The position numbers and the translations under genes were made by a program. 35,455 nt of DNA from Pseudomonadota bacterium (GTDB lineage Bacteria; Pseudomonadota; Gammaproteobacteria; Burkholderiales; Ferrovaceae). Positions within the stretch are counted from its first letter, which is position 1. Each line of letters starts with the position of its first letter. The stretch is from the NCBI GenBank assembly GCA_028873535.1, contig JAGWIJ010000021.1, forward strand, positions 1-35,455, written 5' to 3'. The notes below the pieces were generated by a model, which did not search any database, was not told where the DNA came from, and worked only from the letters and a program-made list of their open reading frames with translations. This document shows, piece by piece, positions 8,704-18,679 of this stretch.

Positions 8704-9396
8704 TCAGGCCGTCGATGCGCCTTCGTCGGCCGCCGTGGTCGCGGCCACGCGGCATGCCAGCAGCGCAGCGCTGGCCAGTTCGGCGAGCCGCGCGAGATAG
8801 GTGGTGCCCATCTCGGCATAGAAGCGGCCCGGTTCTTCCGAAGCCAGCACCAGCAGACCGAAAGCCGGTGTGCCGAGCGGCGCCAGGGCGAAGGAGCGCA
8901 GGCGCGGAGCGTCCTCGCCGAACCAGCGGTTGACCTCGTAGACCGGGTGCTGGCCGCAGACCGGTGCGCGCATCCCGCCGGCGAATTCGCGCAGTTCCGC
9001 GAGTACCGGCTGGTGTTCCGGTCCGGCGCCGCGGCCCACGCCCGGCAGCCACACGCGCAGCGCGGCGTGCGGAATGCGGAAACCGTCGCGCAGTCCGTCG
9101 AGGATGCCGTCGACCACGCGCTCGGGGCTGCGTTCGGCCAGCATGCGCAGGCCGAAAGCCTGCACCTTGTCGGACAGTGCGTCGTTGTCGCGCGCGATCT
9201 GGATCAGTTCGGCCAGCCGGCTTTCGAGCACGCGGTTGCGTTCGCGCAGGGCCTGCATCTGGCGCTCGACCAGTGACACCGCCTGCCCGGTGTCCGGGTG
9301 CGGCAGGCTCAGGCTGGCGAGCAGTTCGGGGTGCTGTTCGAAAAAATCCGGATGGGCATTCAGCCAGTCGTGGACGTCCTGCGCCTGCAGACTCAT
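8704..9396 (-). CDS. DUF484 family protein
   Basis: A 230-residue cytoplasmic protein of the DUF484 family, found almost always between dapF and xerC in gammaproteobacteria; its function is not established. The N-terminus [27 protein letters not shown] is the family hallmark. A helical, probably coiled-coil stretch follows (about 40-75, [30 protein letters not shown]), then a GAF-like domain (about 85-215, [21 protein letters not shown]). Its ATG overlaps the dapF stop as ATGA, and its own stop is one base before the xerC start, so the three genes are almost certainly one translationally coupled unit. The GAF-like fold is an inference from the pattern, not a search result. Confidence 0.92.
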   Translation of the reverse strand: MSLQAQDVHDWLNAHPDFFEQHPELLASLSLPHPDTGQAVSLVERQMQALRERNRVLESRLAELIQIARDNDALSDKVQAFGLRMLAERSPERVVDGILDGLRDGFRIPHAALRVWLPGVGRGAGPEHQPVLAELREFAGGMRAPVCGQHPVYEVNRWFGEDAPRLRSFALAPLGTPAFGLLVLASEEPGRFYAEMGTTYLARLAELASAALLACRVAATTAADEGASTA

Positions 9397-10244
9397 GGAA
9401 GATTCCTGGCAAGTTCAGCCGGGTCGACCTGGCCGTTGAAGCTGGTGGCCGCCGCACCCGTCATCAGCAGCGGCTGGCCGCGTCCAGGCCAGCTGACCTG
9501 GATGACGCCGCCGCGCGTGTGCACGGTCACCGGCGAGTCGAGCCAGCCGCGCTCGATGCCGCTCACCACGGCCGCGCAGGCGCCGGTGCCGCAGGCGAGC
9601 GTCTCGCCGGCGCCGCGCTCCCAGACGCGCAGGCGGATGGCATGGGCATCGATCACCTGCAGATAGCCCGCGTTGACGCGCGCCGGAAAGGCCGGGTGGC
9701 TCTCGATCAGCGGCCCCTGGGTGGTGACCGGCGCCATGTCGACATCGTCGACGCGCTGGACCGCATGCGGGTTGCCCATCGACACCACGGTCAGCGCGAC
9801 GCTGCGTCCGTCCACCTCCAGGGTCTGGAACGGCCCCGGTGCGCTGGTCTCCATGGGCAGACTGGCGGGATCGAGCGAGGGAACCCCCATGTCGACCGTG
9901 ACGCGGCCGTCGTCGAGGCGCTCCAGCACCAGCAGCCGGTTCACCGTCTCGACGCGCAGCCGGCGCTTGTCCGACAGCCCCTGCTCGGCCACGAAGCGCG
10001 CGAAGCAGCGCGCGCCATTGCCGCAATGCTCCACTTCGGAGCCGTCGCCATTGAAGATCTGGTAGGCGAAGTCGTTGGCCGGATCGCGCGCCGGACGCAC
10101 CACCAGGATCTGGTCGCAGCCCACGCCGAAGCGCCGGTCGGCCAGCGCACGCAGCGCGGCCGGCGCCAGTTCCACCTGCTGGCGCACCCCATCGAACACG
10201 ACGAAGTCATTGCCCAGCCCCTGCATCTTGGAAAAACGCAACAT
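9393..10244 (-). CDS. dapF: Diaminopimelate epimerase
   Basis: Converts LL-diaminopimelate to the meso form used for lysine and for peptidoglycan cross-links. It is PLP-independent and works with two cysteines acting as acid and base; these are C74 ([10 protein letters not shown]) and C218 ([12 protein letters not shown]). The start [16 protein letters not shown] and 283-residue length are typical. The frame is open about 23 codons further upstream, but the N-terminus of the family begins at or next to ATG 10244. No strong ribosome binding site precedes it. The gene lies 43 bases after the LpxL-like gene and its stop overlaps the DUF484 start. Confidence 0.97.
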   Translation of the reverse strand: MLRFSKMQGLGNDFVVFDGVRQQVELAPAALRALADRRFGVGCDQILVVRPARDPANDFAYQIFNGDGSEVEHCGNGARCFARFVAEQGLSDKRRLRVETVNRLLVLERLDDGRVTVDMGVPSLDPASLPMETSAPGPFQTLEVDGRSVALTVVSMGNPHAVQRVDDVDMAPVTTQGPLIESHPAFPARVNAGYLQVIDAHAIRLRVWERGAGETLACGTGACAAVVSGIERGWLDSPVTVHTRGGVIQVSWPGRGQPLLMTGAAATSFNGQVDPAELARNLP

Positions 10245-10287
10245 CAAAGCAGTCCGTGTCGGAACGTGATCATCCCCATGCGACATG

Positions 10288-11175
10288 CTAGCGCGTATCG
10301 TCGCCGTAGACACTCGCTTCGCCGGGCGGACGTGTCTTGAAGCGCTTGTGGGTCCACAGGTACTGCTCGGGGGTCTCGCGGATGCGTGCCTCGATGAAGC
10401 GGTTCATGCGCAGCGTGTCGGCGGCCAGGTCCCCGGTCGGGAAATCCTCCCAGGCCGGATAGAAGCGCGCCTCGAAGCCGCTGCCGTCGGCGCGCTCGCG
10501 CGCGATGACCGGCACCACGCGCGCCTTGCACAGACGCGCCAGGCGCGACAGCGCCGGCACGGTGGCGGCTGGCGTGCCGAAAAAGGGCACGAACAGCGAA
10601 TCCTTGGGCCCGAAGTCGAGATCGGGCAGATAGTAAAAGGCGTAGGGCGGCTTGAGCGCGCGCACGATCGGACGCAGGCCATCCTGGCGCGAGAACAGCA
10701 AGCCGCGCGGGAAGCGCGTGCGGTAGCGGTAGATCATCGCGTCGATGCGCGGATTCTTGTGCTTGCCGTAGGAGGAGATCAGCGGAAACTCGGCACTGAT
10801 GCGCACCCCGGCCACGTCGAGGCCCATGAAGTGCGGCGAGAACAGGATCACCGGCTGGTCGCGCACGGCGTCCCAGTGCTGCACGTCGACCAGCCGGACC
10901 GCGCGGCACAGCCGCTCGCGCGAGGCGAACCACTGCAGGCCCTGGCTCAGCACGGTGGTCAGGAAGGCGCGGAAATGCGCACGCGCGATGCGTTCGCGCT
11001 GCACCTCGTCGAATTCGGGAAAGCAGATGCGCAGGTTGACCAGCGTCACGCGGCGGCGGCTGGCCGCCAACTGCCAGGCAAGCCAGGCCAGCGGGACGGC
11101 CAGGGCCCTGATCAGGCGGTAGGGGAGACGCTGCAAGAGCCACAGGAAAACCTGGGCCAGTCTGATGAATGCCAT
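10288..11175 (-). CDS. LpxL/HtrB-family lauroyl/myristoyl acyltransferase
   Basis: Inner-membrane-associated acyltransferase that most likely adds a secondary acyl chain to lipid A. The 295-residue protein begins with a hydrophobic anchor (about 5-35), and has the HX4D catalytic motif as H115-F-M-G-L-D120, then [24 protein letters not shown], where LpxL-type enzymes carry the acyl-acceptor pocket, and the C-terminal [14 protein letters not shown]. Whether it acts as LpxL or LpxM cannot be told from the sequence, so I give no symbol. It heads the minus-strand string leading into dapF and is divergent from metK, with a gap of 105 bases. The start at 11175 is preceded by only a weak AAGCGA purine stretch. 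Confidence 0.9.
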   Translation of the reverse strand: MAFIRLAQVFLWLLQRLPYRLIRALAVPLAWLAWQLAASRRRVTLVNLRICFPEFDEVQRERIARAHFRAFLTTVLSQGLQWFASRERLCRAVRLVDVQHWDAVRDQPVILFSPHFMGLDVAGVRISAEFPLISSYGKHKNPRIDAMIYRYRTRFPRGLLFSRQDGLRPIVRALKPPYAFYYLPDLDFGPKDSLFVPFFGTPAATVPALSRLARLCKARVVPVIARERADGSGFEARFYPAWEDFPTGDLAADTLRMNRFIEARIRETPEQYLWTHKRFKTRPPGEASVYGDDTR

Positions 11176-11200
11176 TCGCTTATGCGACTCAAACCCGCGG

Positions 11201-11229
11201 CACGTCTAAAATATTTCATCTTGGACGTG
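11201..11229. promoter_or_regulatory. Inverted repeat in the metK / LpxL-like intergenic region
   Basis: CACGTC at 11201-11206 and GACGTG at 11224-11229 are perfect 6-base inverted arms around a 17-base AT-rich spacer, which contains TAAAAT (11207-11212). The site lies between the divergent LpxL-like and metK genes in the only AT-rich patch there, so it could be an operator or promoter element. I cannot tie it to a named regulator. Confidence 0.35.
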
Positions 11230-11258
11230 TAAACTGGAAGATTGTGAACCAAGCCACC

Positions 11259-11280
11259 GGCGCAATTGGCGCCTCGGGAG
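11259..11280 (+). promoter_or_regulatory. Hairpin and Shine-Dalgarno sequence at the metK start
   Basis: GGCGC-AATTG-GCGCC (11259-11273) is a perfect 5-bp stem with a 5-base loop. Two bases later comes CGGGAG (11275-11280), which directly abuts ATG 11281. The spacing is too short for that ATG but is six bases from TTG 11287, which would give the usual MetK N-terminus MSNYLFTS. Confidence 0.4.
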
Positions 11281-12477
11281 ATGCCCTTGAGCAATTACCT
11301 CTTCACTTCGGAGTCGGTCTCCGAAGGCCATCCGGACAAGGTTGCGGACCAGATCTCGGACGCCGTGCTGGACGCGATTCTAGCCCAGGACCCGAAGGCC
11401 CGGGTGGCCTGCGAGACCCTGGTCAGCACCGGACTGGTGGTGATTTCCGGCGAAATCACCACCATCGCGCACGTCAACTACATCGACATCGCGCGTGAGG
11501 CGATCCGCAGGATCGGCTACAACAGCTCGGAAATCGGCTTCGACTACCAGACCTGCGCCGTGCTCACCGCGCTCAACCGCCAGTCGCCCGACATCGCCCA
11601 GGGCGTCGATGAAGGCAAGGGCATGGACCTCGACCAGGGTGCGGGCGACCAGGGCCTGATGTTCGGCTACGCGTGCGACGAGACGGCCGAACTGATGCCG
11701 CTGCCGATCCATCTGGCGCACCGCCTGGTGCAGCGCCAGGCCGAGGTGCGCAAGGACGGCCGCATCAAGTTCCTGCGCCCGGATGCCAAGAGCCAGGTCA
11801 GCGTGCGCTATGTCGACGGCAAGCCGTCGCACATCGAGACCGTCGTGCTGTCGACCCAGCATGATCCCGACGTCTCGCACGCCCAGCTGACCGAGGCCGT
11901 GATCGAGGAGATCGTCAAGCCGGTGATCGCGCCGGAAATGCTCAAGGACACGCGCTACCTCATCAATCCGACCGGCCGTTTCGTGATCGGCGGTCCGATG
12001 GGTGATTGTGGCCTGACCGGCCGCAAGATCATCGTCGACAGCTACGGCGGGGCCGCCCATCACGGTGGCGGCGCCTTCTCCGGCAAGGACCCGTCCAAGG
12101 TCGACCGTTCGGCAGCCTACGCCATGCGCCACGTCGCCAAGAACGTGGTCGGTGCCGGCCTGGCCGCGCGCTGCGAAGTCCAGGTGGCTTACGCCATCGG
12201 CGTGGCGCGCCCGGTCAGCCTGATGGTGAATACTTTTGGAACCGGCAAGCTGTCCGACGAGTCCATTGCAGAGCTGATCGGCAAGGTGTTCGATCTGCGT
12301 CCCAAGGGCATCATCCAGTCGCTTGATCTGCTGCGTCCGATCTACCACAAGACGGCTGCCTACGGGCACTTCGGGCGCGAAGAGCCGGAGTTCACCTGGG
12401 AAGCGCTCGACAAGGTCGAGGCCCTGCGTTCCGAGGCCAAGACCCTCGGTCTGCGCCCCAGCCTGAGCGCCGTCTGA
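11281..12477 (+). CDS. metK: S-adenosylmethionine synthetase
   Basis: Makes S-adenosylmethionine from methionine and ATP in the cytoplasm. The 398-residue protein shows the three-domain family motifs: [23 protein letters not shown] at the start, [12 protein letters not shown] in the centre and [19 protein letters not shown] in the P-loop-like region, with the Mg/K-binding acidic residues in place. It opens the metK-ahcY-metF operon, which together with a methionine synthase recycles homocysteine. ATG 11281 touches the GGGAG sequence, so translation may truly start at TTG 11287, two codons later. A hairpin sits just before this site. The gap to ahcY is 43 bases. Confidence 0.97.
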   Translation: MPLSNYLFTSESVSEGHPDKVADQISDAVLDAILAQDPKARVACETLVSTGLVVISGEITTIAHVNYIDIAREAIRRIGYNSSEIGFDYQTCAVLTALNRQSPDIAQGVDEGKGMDLDQGAGDQGLMFGYACDETAELMPLPIHLAHRLVQRQAEVRKDGRIKFLRPDAKSQVSVRYVDGKPSHIETVVLSTQHDPDVSHAQLTEAVIEEIVKPVIAPEMLKDTRYLINPTGRFVIGGPMGDCGLTGRKIIVDSYGGAAHHGGGAFSGKDPSKVDRSAAYAMRHVAKNVVGAGLAARCEVQVAYAIGVARPVSLMVNTFGTGKLSDESIAELIGKVFDLRPKGIIQSLDLLRPIYHKTAAYGHFGREEPEFTWEALDKVEALRSEAKTLGLRPSLSAV

Positions 12478-12520
12478 GCGGTCAGCTCACCCAAACCACA
12501 ACGAATCCAGGAGTTCCAGC

Positions 12521-13828
<1,308 letters not shown>

Positions 13829-13839
13829 CAGCCCGCTCC

Positions 13840-14688
13840 GTGCAGACGCAGAAAGACAAGGCCCGCATCTTCAGCTTCGAGTTCTTCCCGCCCAAGACCC
13901 CGGAAGGGGTCGAGCGGCTGGCCGCCACGCAGCGCCAGCTGGCGCAGCTGGGACCGGAGTTCTTCTCGGTCACCTACGGCGCCGGCGGCACCACGCGTGA
14001 TCGCACGCTGGAGACCGTGCTGGCCATCCAGCGCGACGGCCAGGCGGCGGCGCCGCACATCTCGTGCATCGGTTCCTCTCGCGAATCGCTGCGCGAGGTG
14101 CTGCGCACCTACCGCGAGCATGGTATCCGCCACATCGTGGCGCTGCGCGGCGACCTGCCCTCGGGCATGATGTCGGCCGGCGAGTTCCGCTATGCCTCGG
14201 ACCTGGTCGCCTTCATCCGCGCCGAGACTGGCGACCATTTCTTCATCGAAGTCGCGGCCTATCCGGAAATGCACCCGCAGGCGCGCAATGCCCAGGAGGC
14301 CGTGCGTCACTTCCAGATCAAGGTCGACGCCGGCGCCGATTCGGCGATCACGCAGTATTTCTACAATGCCGACGCCTACTTCCATTTCGTGGACGATTGC
14401 GAAGCCTTGGGCATCGACCTGCCGATCGTGCCGGGCATCATGCCGATCAACAACTTCTCGCAACTGTGCCGCTTCTCGGATGCCTGTGGCGCCGAGATCC
14501 CGCGCTGGATCCGCAACACCATGGCGGGCTTCGGCGACGACTCCGCGTCGATCAAGGCCTTCGGCCTCGATGTGGTCACCCAGCTGTGCGATCGTCTGCT
14601 GTCGGCCGGGGCGCCCGGCCTGCACTTCTACACCATGAACAGCGCCGGTCTGGTCAGCACGCTGTGGCAGCGGCTGGGGCTGAGCTGA
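13840..14688 (+). CDS. metF: 5,10-methylenetetrahydrofolate reductase
   Basis: FAD enzyme that reduces methylenetetrahydrofolate to methyltetrahydrofolate, the methyl donor for regenerating methionine. The 282-residue protein has FSFEFFPPKTPEG near the start (the Glu is the catalytic acid), SVTYGAGGTTRD, HISCIGSSRESL and ADSAITQYFYNADAY, all family hallmarks. The start is a GTG at 13840, 11 bases after the ahcY stop; the frame is open further upstream inside ahcY, but the protein family starts here. No clear Shine-Dalgarno sequence is present, so translation may depend on ahcY. The stop codon lies inside a four-unit GCTGA repeat. It completes the methyl-cycle operon begun by metK. Confidence 0.96.
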   Translation: MQTQKDKARIFSFEFFPPKTPEGVERLAATQRQLAQLGPEFFSVTYGAGGTTRDRTLETVLAIQRDGQAAAPHISCIGSSRESLREVLRTYREHGIRHIVALRGDLPSGMMSAGEFRYASDLVAFIRAETGDHFFIEVAAYPEMHPQARNAQEAVRHFQIKVDAGADSAITQYFYNADAYFHFVDDCEALGIDLPIVPGIMPINNFSQLCRFSDACGAEIPRWIRNTMAGFGDDSASIKAFGLDVVTQLCDRLLSAGAPGLHFYTMNSAGLVSTLWQRLGLS

Positions 14689-14700
14689 GCTGAGCTGAGC
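14679..14700. repeat. GCTGA pentanucleotide repeat over the metF stop
   Basis: Four tandem copies of GCTGA plus GC span 14679-14700. The metF stop (TGA 14686-14688) lies in the second copy. Loss or gain of one unit would leave the stop in place, so no phase-variable effect on metF is expected. Confidence 0.85.
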
Positions 14701-14745
14701 GGCAGCGCGCTGGCGCCGGGGTGCGCTGCCAGGCGTGCTCCTGCC

Positions 14746-16455
14746 TCAGCTGCCGGCTTTGAGATCCGCGCGGCCGCCAGCGCCGGCCATGGCCGCCGCC
14801 ACGGCATCATCGACACTGAAGTAGGAAACCGCCTGCTCGGGCAGCTCGGGCAGTCTGGCACGCGCCAGCGCGTCCAGGATCGGCGGCTTGAGCCTGGCCA
14901 GCAGCAGCAGGCCACCGGCGGCATGGATGTCGCGCGCCAGCCCGCCCAGCGCCTCGATGGTGGTGCCATCGACGTCCGGGGTTTCCTCCAGGCTGAGCAC
15001 CACGGTTGCCAATCCGCTGGCGGCACGCAGTTCGCGTACGTGCGCGAAAATGCGATCGGCATTCACGAAGAACACCGGCGAACCCGGGCGCAGCACCAGC
15101 ACGCCGGGGATGGCCCGGCTGTCGGGATCGCGTCGCGCGTCGACGAAATCGTGGCCATCGGCATGACGGCGCAGTTCGGCCACGCTGTCCTGTGCGAAGC
15201 CGCGCAGTGCCAGCGCCACGCTCATTGCCACCGCCACCAGCAGGCCGTCCAGGACGCCCAGCGCGAACACGGCCAGCACCGCACCGATGGCCACCAGGCG
15301 GTCGCGCTGCCAGGTGAAGTAGGGCAGGAACACGCGCGGATTCAGGGTGTGTCCCACGGCGTGGATCACGATGGCGGCCAGCACGGCAGCGGGTGTCAGC
15401 GCCACCCACGGCAGCACCGTCACGATCAGCAGCAGCACCGCTGCGGCGGCGAACACCCCGGCCAGACGTGACTGCGCGCCGGCCGCCTCGTTGGCGATCG
15501 TGGCCGAATAGCCCGCACCCACGGGCATGCCGCTGAACAGGCCAGACAGCACGTTGCCCAGCCCCAGCGCGAACAGGTCGCGATTGGGACTGACCGGGTC
15601 GCCGTACTTGAGCGCCAGGCTGCGGATCGAACCCGAGGTCTCGGAATACAGCACCAGCGCCAGCGCCACGCTGACTTCGGCCAGCCGTTGCCACTGCGCC
15701 GACGACAGTTGTGGAACCGCGAGCCGCAAACGGTCGAGCTGGATGGTGCCGACCACCTCGATGCCGTGCGCCGCCTGCAGGTCGAGCAGGCGGTTGAGCG
15801 CGACGCCGAGCGCGATCACCACCAGCGCACCCGGCACCCGATGCCAGCGCTCGAAGCCCTTGAGCAGCAGCAGCGCTGCGGCGCCGATCCCGACGTCGTA
15901 GAGGTTCCAGGCCTGCCACTGGGCGCCCAGTTGCCAGGCCAGGGCCAGAAGATTGGCGCCGCCTGCCTTGACGCCCAGCACGATCGGCAACTGCTTGAGA
16001 ATGATCACGATCGCGAGGCCGAAGGTGAATCCGCGCAACACCGGCTTGGCGATGAAGTCGGTGGCATTGCCCAGCTTGGCCAGCGAGGCCAACAGGAACA
16101 CGCCGCCGGCCAGCATCACGAAGGCCGCGGCCAGCAGTAAGCGCAGCGCGGGATCGCCGCCCGCCAGGCTGGCCGTGGTGGCGCCCACGATGGCCGCCGA
16201 GGACGAGGTGGCGGACACCACCGCAAAGCGGCTGCGGCCGATCACGCCATACGCCAGCAATCCGGCGAACAGCGCGATCACCCCGGCCTGGGGCGGCAGG
16301 CTGGCAATGCCCGAGTAGGCGACCGCCTCGGGCAGCAGCAGGCCGGCGATGGAGATCCCGGCGATCAGGTCGGCACCCAGCGCGCCGCGCGTGCCTGGAT
16401 CGGCAGGCGGCTGGGCCAGTGGAGGGGGATTCTGTGAGGGAGTGCCTGCGTCCAT
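14746..16455 (-). CDS. SulP family anion transporter with STAS domain
   Basis: Inner-membrane transporter of the SulP/SLC26 family, which moves sulfate, bicarbonate or small dicarboxylates. Of its 569 residues, about 20-430 form the membrane part (ADLIAGISIAGLLLPEAVAYSGIASLPPQAG is the family opening; VGAGYSATIANEAAGA is the SulP signature area), and about 450-560 a cytoplasmic STAS domain (VLVLRPGSPVFFVNADRIF ... VVLSLEETPDVDGTTIEAL) of regulatory type. The ligand cannot be read from sequence. ATG 16455 is chosen over the upstream TTG at 16512 because it has AGCAGG before it and the extension adds no recognisable sequence. It is convergent with metF and divergent from the small methyltransferase gene. 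Confidence 0.93.
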   Translation of the reverse strand: MDAGTPSQNPPPLAQPPADPGTRGALGADLIAGISIAGLLLPEAVAYSGIASLPPQAGVIALFAGLLAYGVIGRSRFAVVSATSSSAAIVGATTASLAGGDPALRLLLAAAFVMLAGGVFLLASLAKLGNATDFIAKPVLRGFTFGLAIVIILKQLPIVLGVKAGGANLLALAWQLGAQWQAWNLYDVGIGAAALLLLKGFERWHRVPGALVVIALGVALNRLLDLQAAHGIEVVGTIQLDRLRLAVPQLSSAQWQRLAEVSVALALVLYSETSGSIRSLALKYGDPVSPNRDLFALGLGNVLSGLFSGMPVGAGYSATIANEAAGAQSRLAGVFAAAAVLLLIVTVLPWVALTPAAVLAAIVIHAVGHTLNPRVFLPYFTWQRDRLVAIGAVLAVFALGVLDGLLVAVAMSVALALRGFAQDSVAELRRHADGHDFVDARRDPDSRAIPGVLVLRPGSPVFFVNADRIFAHVRELRAASGLATVVLSLEETPDVDGTTIEALGGLARDIHAAGGLLLLARLKPPILDALARARLPELPEQAVSYFSVDDAVAAAMAGAGGRADLKAGS

Positions 16456-16638
16456 GCCTGCTGCGTCGAAGTCTGCTGCCGCGTGGCGCAACGCGCCAGC
16501 AGTGATCTGCAAGATTACCGCTTTGCGTCAAGCACCGCATCCTGATCGAGACCCTGCCACGGCACGTGCTCGAGCGGCGATAATAGGGGTATTGCCGCGC
16601 CCGCCGGGCGCAGCGCCAGCCCATTCACGAGGCAGCCC

Positions 16639-17241
16639 ATGGACAGCGATCGTTTCGCCGGCAAGGCGGACAGTTACGAGCACGACCCGGCCCGGGTCGA
16701 CAATGTCGCCCACATTGCCGCGGCAATCCTGCAGCGGCTTGCCTTGCGCAAGGACATGCAGGTGGTCGACTTCGGTTCCGGCACCGGCCTGTTGCTCGAA
16801 CGTATCGCGCCCCATGTTGCCGCCATCGTCGCGGTCGACGTGTCAGCTGCGATGAACCGGCAACTCGAGGCCAAGCGCGCCAGCCTGGCCTGTCCGGTCG
16901 ACATCCGCCAGGTCGACCTGGAGCAGACAGCGCTGGCCGGCCAATTCGACGGCATCATCTCGTCGATGACCCTGCATCACATCCGCGACCTGCCAGCGCT
17001 GTTGCGGCGCTTCCACGCCATGCTGCCGCCCGGCGGCTTCATCGCGCTCGCCGATCTCGATGCCGAGGATGGCAGCTTCCATACCGAGGATACCGGTGTG
17101 TTCCATCATGGCTTCGCACGCACGGAAATCTGCGCCATGGCGCGCGAAGCGGGCTTCCATGAGGTCGCCATCGATACCGCCAGCGTGATCGCCAAGGGCG
17201 GGCGCGACTATCCGGTGTTCCTGCTGACTGCCGTGCGCTGA
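16639..17241 (+). CDS. Class I SAM-dependent methyltransferase
   Basis: A 200-residue cytoplasmic protein with the Rossmann methyltransferase motif I, VVDFGSGTGLLLE (42-54), the acidic strand-2 end VAVDVSAAM, and motif IV-like SSMTLHHIRDL. It belongs to the Methyltransf_11/25 type, but the acceptor substrate cannot be told. The ATG at 16639 follows a GAGG sequence. A GATAAT box (16579-16584) about 55 bases upstream could serve as its -10, without a good -35. It stands alone between divergent SulP and convergent aminotransferase genes; the nearby SAM-cycle genes may be coincidence. Confidence 0.85.
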   Translation: MDSDRFAGKADSYEHDPARVDNVAHIAAAILQRLALRKDMQVVDFGSGTGLLLERIAPHVAAIVAVDVSAAMNRQLEAKRASLACPVDIRQVDLEQTALAGQFDGIISSMTLHHIRDLPALLRRFHAMLPPGGFIALADLDAEDGSFHTEDTGVFHHGFARTEICAMAREAGFHEVAIDTASVIAKGGRDYPVFLLTAVR

Positions 17242-17251
17242 TGGCACGGCG

Positions 17252-17279
17252 CACCGCACCCGGTCTCGCCGGGGCGGTG
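17252..17279. terminator. Strong stem-loop between convergent genes
   Basis: CACCGC-A-CCCGG, loop TCTCG, CCGGG-GCGGTG: an 11-bp GC stem with one bulged A. It lies midway between the convergent methyltransferase and class V aminotransferase ends, where a two-way terminator would be expected. No T tract follows on the plus strand, so intrinsic termination is possible but unproven. Confidence 0.5.
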
Positions 17280-17304
17280 TCGTGACCCTGGCCGCGCCTG
17301 CGTC

Positions 17305-18552
17305 TCAGGCGGCCGCGGTAAGACGGCGCCGGGCTTCGGCGGCGTGCAGGTCGGCGTACTTCTGGTGCGCGGCCGCTTCCGCCACCCCCACCTTGACCGG
17401 GTAGCCCATGTCCATCAGCACCGAGCCCAGCGCGGACAGGCACAGCATCACGTTCTTCGACTGCGAGGAATGACCCATCAGGCCGAAGCGCCAGATCTTG
17501 CCGGCCAATGGCCCCAGTCCGGCACCGATCTCGAGGTTGAACTCGGACAGCAGGGTGCGGCGCACGGCGGCTTCGTCCACGCCTTCCGGCACCTTGATGG
17601 CATTGAGCTGGGGCAGGCGGTACTTCTCCTCCACCAGGTACTCCAGGCCCATCGCTTCCAGGCCCGCCTTGAATGCCTCGTAGTGGCGGCGGTGGCGTGC
17701 CCAGGATTCGTCCAGGCCTTCCTCGCGCACCATCAGCAGCGACTCGTGGAGTGCGAACAGGCTGTTGATCGGGGCGGTGTGATGGTAGGTGCGATTGGTG
17801 TTGCCCCAGTAGCCGAGCACCAGATCCAGGTCCATGAACCAGCTCTGGCACTTCTTATTGCGCGCCTTGAGGTTTTCGATCACGCGCTGGCTGAACGACA
17901 CCGGCGACAGCCCGGGCGTGCACGACAGGCATTTCTGGCTGCCCGAGTAGATGGCGTCGACCTGCCATTCGTCGACCAGCACCGGAATGCCGGCCAGCGA
18001 GGTCACGGCATCGACGATGCTGAGCGCGCCGAACTGACGCGCGATGGCCGTCAGCGCAGGCACGTCGGAGGCGCAGCCGGTGGAGGTTTCGGCGTGAACG
18101 AAGGCCAGCACCTTGGCGTCCGGATTCTTGCGGAAAGCATCCTCGACCTTCTGCGGGTCGACGGGCGTGCCCCAGCTGTCCTCGACCACGATCGCGATGC
18201 CCCCGCAGCGCTCCACGTTCTCGATCATGCGTCCGCCGAACACGCCATTGCGGCACACGATGACCTTGTCGCCGGGTTCGACCATGTTGACGAAGGCCAT
18301 TTCCATGCCCACCGAGCCTGGGCCGGAGGCCGGGAAGGTCAGCGCATTGTCGGTCTGGAAGGCATAGCGCAGCAGCGACTTCAGTTCGTCCATCATTTCG
18401 ACGAAGACCGGGTCCAGGTAGCCGATGGTGGGCAGCGACATCGCAGCCAGCACGCGCGGCGGGACATCCGAGGGACCAGGACCCATCAGGGTGCGCTGGG
18501 GAGGATGGAAGGGGCCGATCTTCTTCGAGGGCAGGAAACGCGCGGAAGTCAT
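17305..18552 (-). CDS. Class V aminotransferase, alanine/serine--glyoxylate type
   Basis: PLP enzyme of 415 residues in the alanine-glyoxylate / serine-pyruvate aminotransferase group. The PLP lysine is K207 in AIYSGSQKCLS, preceded by the pyridine-contact aspartate in SIVDAVTSLAG (D181) and by the N-terminal MGPGPSDVPPRVL substrate motif. Related proteins convert glyoxylate to glycine using alanine or serine, and some act on ureidoglycine (PucG); no purine-degradation genes are nearby, so the first is more likely. The insert ARNKKCQSWFMDLDLVLGYW is typical of this branch. ATG 18552 is preceded by AAGGAATTC. It follows ttcA on the same strand with a 127-base gap containing its own likely promoter. 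Confidence 0.88.
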   Translation of the reverse strand: MTSARFLPSKKIGPFHPPQRTLMGPGPSDVPPRVLAAMSLPTIGYLDPVFVEMMDELKSLLRYAFQTDNALTFPASGPGSVGMEMAFVNMVEPGDKVIVCRNGVFGGRMIENVERCGGIAIVVEDSWGTPVDPQKVEDAFRKNPDAKVLAFVHAETSTGCASDVPALTAIARQFGALSIVDAVTSLAGIPVLVDEWQVDAIYSGSQKCLSCTPGLSPVSFSQRVIENLKARNKKCQSWFMDLDLVLGYWGNTNRTYHHTAPINSLFALHESLLMVREEGLDESWARHRRHYEAFKAGLEAMGLEYLVEEKYRLPQLNAIKVPEGVDEAAVRRTLLSEFNLEIGAGLGPLAGKIWRFGLMGHSSQSKNVMLCLSALGSVLMDMGYPVKVGVAEAAAHQKYADLHAAEARRRLTAAA

Positions 18553-18625
18553 GGATGAATTCCTTTTTTTCTGGGGATATCCGAGAGGGTGCTCCGGCGC
18601 ATGAATGCTCCGGGGGCAATCTGTA

Positions 18626-18655
18626 ATATTACCCGAGCAGGGACAATTACGTCAT
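18626..18655 (-). promoter_or_regulatory. Possible promoter of the class V aminotransferase gene
   Basis: On the minus strand TAATAT (18626-18631) and ATGACG (18650-18655) are separated by 18 bases, each four of six to the sigma-70 consensus. The -10 lies in the perfect palindrome GTAATATTAC (18623-18632), the most AT-rich spot before the gene. Confidence 0.3.
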
Positions 18656-18656
18656 C

Positions 18657-18672
18657 CCGGGCGGCCGCCCGG
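18657..18672. terminator. 16-bp GC palindrome after ttcA
   Basis: CCGGGCGGCCGCCCGG is a perfect 16-bp palindrome eight bases beyond the ttcA stop. It can fold into a short hairpin and might end ttcA transcription, but no T run follows. Confidence 0.25.
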
Positions 18673-18679
18673 CAGCGCT

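Noticed and set aside
12478-12520. SAH riboswitch before ahcY
   Set aside because: The gap is only 43 bases, too short for the known fold, and the conserved core is not seen.
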